10,751 nucleotides of DNA from an uncultured bacterium. Lineage in GTDB: Bacteria; Patescibacteriota; Saccharimonadia; Saccharimonadales; Saccharimonadaceae. This document shows positions 4,875 to 10,751 of the stretch, in pieces. Each line of letters begins with the position of its first letter. The stretch's first letter is position 1. Both the position numbers and the translations under genes were made by a program. Under the pieces are notes generated by a model, which searched no databases, had not been told where the DNA came from, and worked only from the letters and a program-made list of their open reading frames with translations. The stretch lies in assembly GCA_938045655.1 (NCBI GenBank), contig CALIMO010000017.1, forward strand, positions 1 through 10,751. Reading direction: 5' to 3'.

Positions 4875-7800
4875 TAAATCCACCTATAGTTATCACCCAG
4901 AACGGAGATATCGTAGCGTTCAATTGAAGTTATTGTACCACCAGAAATTCTATCAGTATTCTTCTTATCTGCTTTATCGTGACCTATTAAAGATATTCTA
5001 CCACTATCTATATCATAACCAACGTAATAACCCTCAACAATCTTATTTCCTGCATAAATCCGCACATAATCATTCGGATACAACGAAAATTGCTTAACAA
5101 ATCCATTTTCTTCAGTCGCAAAAATCTTACCATTTTCATCGCGAAGTTTATTAAAATCAGCTTTTTCTGCCGCACTTCGCCCATTTGGCGTTGGTAAAAT
5201 TTCAACTTTTTTAGCATTCAATAAATGCGTATAAATTGGCGAAAAATAGTATTCAAACTCACCCTTATAATTTTTGCGTTTAGATACATCTAACCGGATT
5301 GTGTCACCATTATTGACAAAAGCCTTACCTTTATTAATCAAGAAGCCACTTTTCGAATTTTGCGTGTCATAAACCTTGATTGAGCGCACAATGTTGCCCC
5401 GACCACCATTTTTTGTTGGTTTATAAACTGGGTTGCTTGGGTCGCCAAAAGCTTTTTCTGGTTTATTATCAAATTCCTTTAATCGCGCCTCTAATACCTC
5501 ATATAGAACTGGATCTGTTTCACTAACTGGTGATTTTTTAAGTATTTCTAATCTTACTTTTGTCAATCGGATTCGTTGCTTCCGTGCTATATCCGGCTTT
5601 CCTTTCGAATTCACATATCCTTCAACAATTTTTGGTGAACGAATCGTTTCTTCATTAATATTGCCTTTTCCTGAGCGTTTTGGCATTCTTGAAACAAAAA
5701 TAGGCGTCGTCTTGTTTAGAAATTCTTCATCATAATTTTCAAGACCAATTAATTCATTACGAAGTTCCATTGGCGATTCATAATGAGCAGTTCTTTTTCG
5801 AACTTCTTTTCCAAAATCTTTCCACGGCTCAATATCTTCAAAAGTTTGTTCGAAATCTGCTCGACTATAAATTTCACCCGTTATTTTATCAATAACTTCA
5901 TCTTCCGCCGAATATTTAAAGAGTTCAAAATATTTGTTCAAGCGTGAAATTTTTTGAATAACACTTTGGTTGATTGCAGCGATTATGCAGGCATCCGTAG
6001 CGTGATGAAGGTTGCTTTCTTCGCGGTCTTTTGAGCCCACACGCCAAATACGGCGCAAATAAGAAGTTATTGAACCATTCGGCACAATCACTCGCTGAGC
6101 TGGATTTTCATTCTCAAATTTAGCAAATTTCAAATTCTTACGAAGATATTGGCTTAAGAACTTCGAAATATATCGCGTATCATTTAACGCACGACTATTC
6201 CAATCTTCTTTTGGTGGAACTTTCGCAAGCAATCGTTCTTTCTTTCGAAAAGGAAGATTCATTGAATTTATGCGTGCCTCAAAATCAGCCCATCGGCTTT
6301 CATTAGCACCCCAAGCTTCGAAAGGTGTTAAATTACCTTTTTGGCGGTTTTCTTCAGTGAAAACTAAAACTTTATTCATTAAGCTGTCATTTCCGCAGCG
6401 AGAAAATGGAATAATGTGGTCAATTTCGGCATAATGCTCATTGGAAAATAGATTCTCTATAACAAAATCTTCTCCAGAATAAGCGCATTTCCAATTTTGT
6501 TGTTCATAAAGTTTAAATTTGGTAATTTGTAGGCCGGTTGGTGAAGGAACATTAAACTCGTTTTTAAGTTGCTCTTTAATGCTTTCATTATAACTGGCAT
6601 TTTCATCTTGAGCTTTTTTAATTTTCTTACGTTCTTTGAAATTTTTAGCTAAATCACCCGCAGCTTCAATTTTAATTTGATATGGTGCGCCGTATTCTCT
6701 AATAATGGCGTTTACAACCTTAATAGTCTGCGAAACCGCTCGTTTAACAACAGGATTTGTAATTTGAGCTGATTCTCCTTTCGAAAGGGGCGGAAGCTTG
6801 TTTTTATCCCCAGAAAGCTGTTGTTTTGTATCATAGCCTGCATTTTTTAACGCATCAGAGTATATATTACCTTTCAATAAAAATGGCAAGATTTTTCTAA
6901 GCGCCTTAAATGACAAATGGCCAAAACCACTAACATTAATCATCATCAATGCTTCAACTGCATCTTCACTTAAATTAAGCTTCGAGATCTCTTTTCGCAA
7001 ATTTTCATCATCTTTATTGCATGAAAGAATTTCGCCAAGTTCATCTAGCATTCTATAATTATTGTCACAAACTTTTTGCCAATCTTCTGGAGTGTTTGAA
7101 AGAGCAGCTTTAACCTTATAATAAAAAGAAAGTTCACCGAATTTATTTTCTTCACCATTATTTTTGCTATCTTTTTTAATCTCGCCACGAATCATATTTG
7201 CTGGAAAGCTAAAGTTTTCTTCTTTTTTATAACCCAAAACTTCACGGATGTGTTGATATTTTAGAACTTTAATGTCCTTAGCTTTTTCAATAACTTTTGA
7301 AATTTCTTCTTCCGTTAGACCGCGCTCCTTGTTGTTTATTACAACCCTTAAGTGCGCTAAGTTTTCTGCCAAACGAAATATCTCAAAACTATAACTCGCT
7401 TTTGGCGCACGAAATTCAGATTTCTCGAAACTACATTTTCCGCGCATTTTCATAATTAATTCACTAGTCATAAATGGACGTTGTGAAAAAATTCCGTTAA
7501 AATTGCCCTCTTTTTCATTTCCAAAAAGGAGAAAATTAATCTTTTCATCTGAAAGATTCAAGCCGAATTCTTTTTGAATTCTTAAAATAAGTTTCGCTTC
7601 ATCTTCGAAATTTGCCCGCACGAAAGAATTGCTGTAATCTTCAGCTTTATTTCTTTTATGAGCTATAAATTTTTCATTCGAATTTAATGCGCTAGCAACA
7701 GTTTTATATTCTTTGAGTAACTTCTCGTTTTTTGAAATCGCTGAAAGAACTTTCGAATTTTCCTTATCGTTTTCTTCGGCAGATTTTCGATTGCTTTTAT

Positions 7801-8179
7801 ATCCACGGCGTTTAGCAATGTGATATAAACCAACAAAGAGTTCATCGTTCGAGATCTTCTCATTCAACGCCTTTTCTCGAATTTTATATGGATCAAGTTT
7901 ATTTTCTGGCTTTAAAAGCTCTTCAATTTGTTCTTTAGTTAATAGATTATTATCTCTGAAGAATCTTTTAATAAAATTTAACCGCTGACGACGACGTTTT
8001 AGCCTTCTTCTTGCTGAGCGAGCCGTCCGACGGGTTTCGGATAGACTTTTACCGTCTTTTGGGTTTTCTGGTTTTTCGAAAATCCGAACGCCAACTTTTT
8101 CGATTCTTTTGTTATCTTCATCGATTATAGCCCAACCAATTGAGGTCGTACCTATATCTAAACCTATTGAGTACTTCAT
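4874..8179 (-). CDS. cas9: type II-C CRISPR effector nuclease Cas9
   Basis: 1101 aa, in the II-C size range. RNA-guided double-strand DNA endonuclease using crRNA and tracrRNA. RuvC-I is YSIGLDIGTTSIGWAII with Asp8. The Arg-rich bridge helix spans about residues 50-73 (RRTARSARRRLKRRRQR). RuvC-II QIKIEAAGDLAKNF holds Glu505. The HNH domain AEIDHIIPFSRCGNDSLMNKVL has Asp587, His588 and Asn602 or Asn611. RuvC-III HHATDACIIAA gives His726 and Asp729. All catalytic residues are present, so both nuclease sites look active. The C-terminal 250 residues form a beta-rich wedge and PAM-interacting region resembling the Neisseria type; the PAM cannot be read from here. A near-consensus promoter sits so close to ATG 8179 that the mRNA should be leaderless. 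The stop overlaps the cas1 start. Confidence 0.98.
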   Translation of the reverse strand: MKYSIGLDIGTTSIGWAIIDEDNKRIEKVGVRIFEKPENPKDGKSLSETRRTARSARRRLKRRRQRLNFIKRFFRDNNLLTKEQIEELLKPENKLDPYKIREKALNEKISNDELFVGLYHIAKRRGYKSNRKSAEENDKENSKVLSAISKNEKLLKEYKTVASALNSNEKFIAHKRNKAEDYSNSFVRANFEDEAKLILRIQKEFGLNLSDEKINFLLFGNEKEGNFNGIFSQRPFMTSELIMKMRGKCSFEKSEFRAPKASYSFEIFRLAENLAHLRVVINNKERGLTEEEISKVIEKAKDIKVLKYQHIREVLGYKKEENFSFPANMIRGEIKKDSKNNGEENKFGELSFYYKVKAALSNTPEDWQKVCDNNYRMLDELGEILSCNKDDENLRKEISKLNLSEDAVEALMMINVSGFGHLSFKALRKILPFLLKGNIYSDALKNAGYDTKQQLSGDKNKLPPLSKGESAQITNPVVKRAVSQTIKVVNAIIREYGAPYQIKIEAAGDLAKNFKERKKIKKAQDENASYNESIKEQLKNEFNVPSPTGLQITKFKLYEQQNWKCAYSGEDFVIENLFSNEHYAEIDHIIPFSRCGNDSLMNKVLVFTEENRQKGNLTPFEAWGANESRWADFEARINSMNLPFRKKERLLAKVPPKEDWNSRALNDTRYISKFLSQYLRKNLKFAKFENENPAQRVIVPNGSITSYLRRIWRVGSKDREESNLHHATDACIIAAINQSVIQKISRLNKYFELFKYSAEDEVIDKITGEIYSRADFEQTFEDIEPWKDFGKEVRKRTAHYESPMELRNELIGLENYDEEFLNKTTPIFVSRMPKRSGKGNINEETIRSPKIVEGYVNSKGKPDIARKQRIRLTKVRLEILKKSPVSETDPVLYEVLEARLKEFDNKPEKAFGDPSNPVYKPTKNGGRGNIVRSIKVYDTQNSKSGFLINKGKAFVNNGDTIRLDVSKRKNYKGEFEYYFSPIYTHLLNAKKVEILPTPNGRSAAEKADFNKLRDENGKIFATEENGFVKQFSLYPNDYVRIYAGNKIVEGYYVGYDIDSGRISLIGHDKADKKNTDRISGGTITSIERYDISVLGDNYRWI

Positions 8180-8185
8180 AATCCT

Positions 8186-8214
8186 ATTATAAGATAATAA
8201 GCTTTTTTATTCAA
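8186..8214 (-). promoter_or_regulatory. cas9 operon promoter, predicted leaderless
   Basis: TTGAAT (8214-8209), 17-bp spacer, TATAAT (8191-8186), then the 6 bases AGGATT before ATG 8179. The expected +1 coincides with the A of the start codon. Geometry and hexamers match the promoter at 2862-2890. The promoter overlaps the 3' end of the tracrRNA gene. Confidence 0.7.
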
Positions 8215-8215
8215 T

Positions 8216-8246
8216 ATAAAGATAATCCACCCTTAAGGATGGATTA
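8216..8246 (-). terminator. tracrRNA terminator
   Basis: TAATCCATCC (8246-8237) pairs with GGGTGGATTA (8232-8223): 10 bp with one U-G pair and loop TTAA. It is followed by TCTTTAT, a short imperfect U-run, so termination may be incomplete and some read-through into cas9 is possible. Confidence 0.7.
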
Positions 8247-8382
8247 GAGCTTTGCCTTAGGTTCAATAATAGAACTCTCAACCGTAGCTACACAGTCCGA
8301 AACTGCTGCCCTTAGTTGCTAAGATTATTATAGAAACCTAACGATTTAGAATATGACACAATCCTTACTTAAGGGACTGTAC
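8217..8382 (-). ncRNA. tracrRNA
   Basis: Trans-activating RNA for the Cas9 guide complex, about 165 nt. Its anti-repeat (8362-8327) pairs with the 36-nt repeat. The lower stem is repeat GTTATAG with CTATAAT, then a 3x3 internal loop (TTC against TTT), then a long upper stem starting CCTAAC with GTTAGG; two positions near the far end are G-U pairs. Downstream, CTTAG-CAA-CTAAG (8323-8311) is the nexus hairpin. It is followed by CAGT/ACTG (8305-8293), GTTC/GAAC (8275-8261) and a 10-bp terminator stem. The gene lies directly upstream of cas9 on the same strand, with its own promoter at 8389-8417. The 5' end is set by that promoter, so the primary transcript carries about 20 nt before the anti-repeat. 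Confidence 0.93.
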
Positions 8383-8388
8383 TCATAC

Positions 8389-8417
8389 AGTATACATCTA
8401 AATAAAATTATTGTCAA
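8389..8417 (-). promoter_or_regulatory. tracrRNA promoter
   Basis: Perfect -35 TTGACA (8417-8412), 17-bp spacer, -10 TATACT (8394-8389), expected start near 8382. It begins four bases after the U-run of the upstream operon terminator. Confidence 0.85.
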
Positions 8418-8420
8418 TAC

Positions 8421-8450
8421 AAAAAACACGCTATTTTTTTTAGCTTAGCG
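8421..8450 (-). terminator. terminator of the ftsZ-nrdR-thioredoxin-like operon
   Basis: CGCTA (8450-8446) pairs with TAGCG (8433-8429), or GCTA with TAGC closer in, around an A-rich loop, followed by GTGTTTTTT (8428-8421 region). The stem starts within the last codons of the thioredoxin-like gene. Confidence 0.7.
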
Positions 8451-8705
8451 CGCATAGTATGCAACTTCATCAATTAACGGCAAAGGTCGCCCGCGCCAAA
8501 TCTGTAAAAGTCGGCCATCATCAGCGATTGCTAAGGTTGTTGGATATTCAACAATATCATAAGCTTGCAAGAAAAATTGATTTCTACCATCATCTGGGTT
8601 TATTTGCTCAATTTTGAGCCCAGTTTGCCTTTCAAAATCATCAATATATTCTCGAACTTCACGGCCATGATCGCTAGCATCTCTATAGACTACTACAATT
8701 CTCAT
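8445..8705 (-). CDS. thioredoxin-fold small protein lacking the CxxC active site
   Basis: 86 aa. The pattern fits a minimal thioredoxin or glutaredoxin fold: first strand MRIVVVY, a helix about residues 13-28, strand KIEQINPDD, helix FFLQAYDI, then VEYPTTLAI with the cis-proline at 55 and a final strand RLLQIW. Where the redox CxxC should follow the first strand the protein has ASDH (10-13), and no cysteine is present anywhere, so thiol redox chemistry by that site is excluded. It may be a binding or regulatory protein. It overlaps the end of the nrdR-like gene by 23 bases (start 8705, weak GAGAAGAAA site) and is the last gene of the operon. The fold assignment is by pattern only. Confidence 0.7.
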   Translation of the reverse strand: MRIVVVYRDASDHGREVREYIDDFERQTGLKIEQINPDDGRNQFFLQAYDIVEYPTTLAIADDGRLLQIWRGRPLPLIDEVAYYAR

Positions 8706-9138
8706 TTTCTTCTCTAACCTTCAATAAAATCTCTTCGAAATCTTCAACTGTTTCAAAACCATTAAAAACACTTGCGAAACGAATGTACGCAACTTTATTC
8801 ATCTCAAACAAGACCGAAAGAACCGTCTCACCAATCTGGTGCGAAGAAACTTTACTTGATTTTTGAAGAAGTTCATTCTCAACACGATTAATAATTTCTT
8901 CAACTTGAAGATCAGAAATAAACTTTCCAATTGAACGAATAATTGAGCTCTTAAGCTTTTCGCGGCTAAAATCCTCACGGCCACCGTGCGACTTCATCAC
9001 AACAATTCGTGGTTTTTCGATCCGCTCGTAGGTGGTGAAACGAGTGCCATCTGGCGCAACTCGGCGACGGCGCACAGATTGGCCATCAACCGACATTCTA
9101 CTTTCCAAAACTTTTGTTTCGTCAAGTTTAAATTCCAT
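8683..9138 (-). CDS. nrdR: NrdR-like regulator with a zinc ribbon that has lost its cysteines
   Basis: 151 aa, the normal NrdR length. NrdR represses ribonucleotide reductase genes through an N-terminal zinc ribbon that binds DNA and an ATP-cone that senses ATP/dATP. The N-terminus keeps family landmarks TKVLESR, VRRRR and RFTTYER (residues about 8-40). However, the four zinc cysteines are all absent: the opening is MEFKLDE where CPFC is usual, and VAPDG stands where ExxxCxxC is usual. The ATP-cone (about 44-140) is well kept: IVVMKSHGGREDFSREKL and KVAYIRFASVFNGFETVEDF. The only cysteine is near the C-terminus. ATG 9138 overlaps the ftsZ stop as TAATG with AAGGAAG upstream, so no missing N-terminus is hidden upstream. 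No NrdR box is evident in the window. Confidence 0.88.
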   Translation of the reverse strand: MEFKLDETKVLESRMSVDGQSVRRRRVAPDGTRFTTYERIEKPRIVVMKSHGGREDFSREKLKSSIIRSIGKFISDLQVEEIINRVENELLQKSSKVSSHQIGETVLSVLFEMNKVAYIRFASVFNGFETVEDFEEILLKVREENENCSSL

Positions 9139-10361
9139 TAATCTTCCTTTTTATTACGTTTTCGGCGTCGCAAAAATGCAGGAATATCGCTCTCATCCTT
9201 TTCTTCTTCATCTTGAGCCCAGATATTTTTAGTTTCAATATCACTAGCAAAATCTTCGGCTGAAGTTTTTTCTTCATTATTTAATTCCATATCAATTGCG
9301 TTCGAAATTGTATGGTTGATTTCTTGCACTTCAGTATGTTCATCTTCAAGATTAAAAGTTTTCGAAACAGCACTTTCGAGCGAATTTATTACGGGTTCAT
9401 TATAATCACGATCAAAACCAGTTGCAACAACTGTGATAATCAATTCATCTTCAAGCTCAGGTTTAAGTGTTGCACCAAAAATGATATTTGCATCTGGGGC
9501 AACAGCACCAGTAATAATCTCAGCCGCCTCTTGAATCTCGCTCATACTCATATCATAACCACCAGCAACATTGAATAGAACACCGCGCGCGCCATCAATA
9601 GAAACCTCAATCATTGGGCTTTCAATAGCTTGTTCGGCAGCCTTTTGAGCACGATTATCACCACTAGCACGGCCAATTCCCATCAAAGCAGAACCAGCAT
9701 TGCTCATAATTGACTTAACATCTGCGAAGTCAAGGTTGATCAAGCCATGCTCAGTAATAAGCTCGGAAATACCCTGAACACCTTGTCGAAGAACATCGTC
9801 AGCAATTTTAAAAGTTTCAAGAAGTGGCAAATTCCTGTCAACAGTTTGAAGAAGACGATCATTTGGAATCGTTATTAAAGTATCAACCGCAGCAGCAAGC
9901 TTTTCAATTGCCCAATCAGCATTAGTTTTGCGTTTTGCGCCTTCGAAAGTAAATGGACGTGTTGCAACGCCGATAACTAAAATTCCCATTTCACGAGCAA
10001 TTTCAGCCACAACGTGACCGGCACCAGAACCAGTTCCGCCACCGGCACCAATGGCGATAAATACCATATCGGCGCCATCAAGAGCCTCGCGAATTTCTTC
10101 TCGAGATTCAAGAGCAGCACTTTCACCAACAATCGGGTCAGCACCAGCGCCTAAACCATTTGTAGTTTCACGGCCAAGGTGGATTTTCTTATCGGCCTTT
10201 GATTTATATAAAGCTTGAGCATCTGTATTCATTGCAATAAACTCGATATTGCTCAAACCAACATCTTTCATTCGATTAACGGCGCTTCCACCGGCACCAC
10301 CGATACCTACAACTTTAATTTTAGCAAAAGTTTGAACTTCATTTGGCATAATTTCTGGCAT
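9138..10361 (-). CDS. ftsZ: cell division GTPase FtsZ
   Basis: 407 aa tubulin-like GTPase that polymerises into the division ring at midcell. The nucleotide-binding start [17 protein letters not shown] lies at about 15-31. The tubulin signature GGGTGSGAG is at 108-116, and the T7 synergy loop [11 protein letters not shown] at 209-219 has the catalytic aspartates. A variable acidic linker (about 315-390) follows. The C-terminal peptide [11 protein letters not shown] is the usual docking site for FtsA and other partners, here followed by a basic/acidic tail. ATG 10361 has AAGGAG five to seven bases upstream. An extended -10 (10392-10384) in the gap after ftsA gives it its own promoter. The stop overlaps the nrdR-like start. 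No cysteine is seen. Confidence 0.98.
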   Translation of the reverse strand: MPEIMPNEVQTFAKIKVVGIGGAGGSAVNRMKDVGLSNIEFIAMNTDAQALYKSKADKKIHLGRETTNGLGAGADPIVGESAALESREEIREALDGADMVFIAIGAGGGTGSGAGHVVAEIAREMGILVIGVATRPFTFEGAKRKTNADWAIEKLAAAVDTLITIPNDRLLQTVDRNLPLLETFKIADDVLRQGVQGISELITEHGLINLDFADVKSIMSNAGSALMGIGRASGDNRAQKAAEQAIESPMIEVSIDGARGVLFNVAGGYDMSMSEIQEAAEIITGAVAPDANIIFGATLKPELEDELIITVVATGFDRDYNEPVINSLESAVSKTFNLEDEHTEVQEINHTISNAIDMELNNEEKTSAEDFASDIETKNIWAQDEEEKDESDIPAFLRRRKRNKKED

Positions 10362-10383
10362 TTTCTCTCCTTAATCTACTCCC

Positions 10384-10392
10384 ATTATATCA
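10384..10392 (-). promoter_or_regulatory. ftsZ promoter (extended -10)
   Basis: TGATATAAT at 10392-10384, directly after the ftsA stop, with no clear -35. The expected start near 10377 leaves a 16-nt leader carrying AAGGAG (10372-10367). The nonamer is identical to the one ending each CRISPR repeat. Confidence 0.6.
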
Positions 10393-10394
10393 CT

Positions 10395-10751
10395 TTATTG
10401 TTTTTTCTTGAATAATTTTGCAAAAAATCCAATTTTCGCTGATTCTTCATCTCTATAACTATTATATCTCGAAGTATTATCACGCATTTCAATCAATAAA
10501 CCGACTACAGCAGAATACTCGAGCGCTTTAACCTTTTCAGAAACCGTATTGTCAATTCCATTTTTACTAATCTGTACTGCAAGCTGAAGATATTTTTTCG
10601 CAAATGTATCAATTCCTTTAAGAGCCGCTCCGCCCCCAGTTAGTACAGCGCCGCCAGGTAATTGATTCTCAAGGCCAGACTTTCGAAGAACCTTTCGAAC
10701 CTCCTCAAAAATTTCTTCAACTCTCGCCTCAATAATTTCATCAATTTCTTG
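10395..10751 (-). CDS. ftsA: cell division protein FtsA, C-terminal part (5' end outside window)
   Basis: 118 residues of the actin-like protein that tethers FtsZ filaments to the membrane. The visible part begins inside the conserved helix QEIDEIIEARVEEIFEEV. It continues with the phosphate-binding loop LPGGAVLTGGGAALKGI and the closing subdomain (YSAVVGLLIEM). After a short linker it ends with the amphipathic membrane-targeting helix IGFFAKLFKKKQ, typical of FtsA. The TAA stop at 10397-10395 leaves 33 bases to ftsZ, which hold the ftsZ promoter and ribosome-binding site. FtsA-FtsZ order is the standard dcw arrangement. Confidence 0.95.
   Translation of the reverse strand, partial: QEIDEIIEARVEEIFEEVRKVLRKSGLENQLPGGAVLTGGGAALKGIDTFAKKYLQLAVQISKNGIDNTVSEKVKALEYSAVVGLLIEMRDNTSRYNSYRDEESAKIGFFAKLFKKKQ

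Noticed and set aside
4861..5097. Plus-strand open frames opposite cas9, cas1, ftsZ and ileS (for example 4861-5097, 5433-5735, 9312-9578, 124-465)
   Set aside because: They lie antisense to strongly supported genes, have no ribosome-binding sites and no recognisable protein features.
8281..8382. Treating 8327-8362 as an orphan CRISPR repeat of the array
   Set aside because: Its promoter, hairpins, terminator and position before cas9 show it is the tracrRNA anti-repeat.

Overview
The window most likely comes from a small-genome, AT-rich bacterium. The FtsZ, IleS and FtsA sequences and the compact overlapping genes fit the Patescibacteria/CPR, with Saccharibacteria (TM7) as my best guess; this is an impression from protein sequence, not a phylogeny. 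All genes sit on the minus strand and read with the standard code. The one exception in direction is the CRISPR array, which is transcribed on the plus strand.

Right to left (direction of gene transcription): the 3' end of ftsA (10751-10395), ftsZ, a nrdR-like gene and a small thioredoxin-fold gene form a tight operon ending in an intrinsic terminator at 8450-8421. Immediately after it starts a complete type II-C CRISPR-Cas locus: tracrRNA (8382 to about 8217), cas9 (1101 aa), cas1 and cas2. No csn2 or cas4 is present. A bidirectional terminator separates cas2 from a convergent array of 11 identical 36-bp repeats and 10 spacers (2896-3590). Each repeat ends in a perfect extended -10 promoter (TGATATAAT), so each spacer should have its own transcript, as known for Neisseria meningitidis. 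The tracrRNA anti-repeat pairs with the repeat along nearly its whole length, with a 3x3 internal loop.

Left of the array, two small membrane-protein genes are read away from it, from a promoter five bases from the first repeat. Beyond them lie a degenerate repeat/tracrRNA-like relic (about 2151-2220), a structured stretch without genes, and a T-box riboswitch with an ultrashort stem I and an AUC (isoleucine) specifier. The T-box controls a small membrane protein whose stop codon overlaps the start of ileS (partial, running off the left edge).

Points worth a second look: the second tracrRNA-like element; leaderless promoters of identical geometry at cas9 and at the array-adjacent membrane operon; wobble changes in the anti-repeat that silence the embedded promoter while keeping pairing; a NrdR that has lost all four zinc cysteines next to a thioredoxin-fold protein that has lost its CxxC; and strong over-representation of the palindrome TTCGAA.
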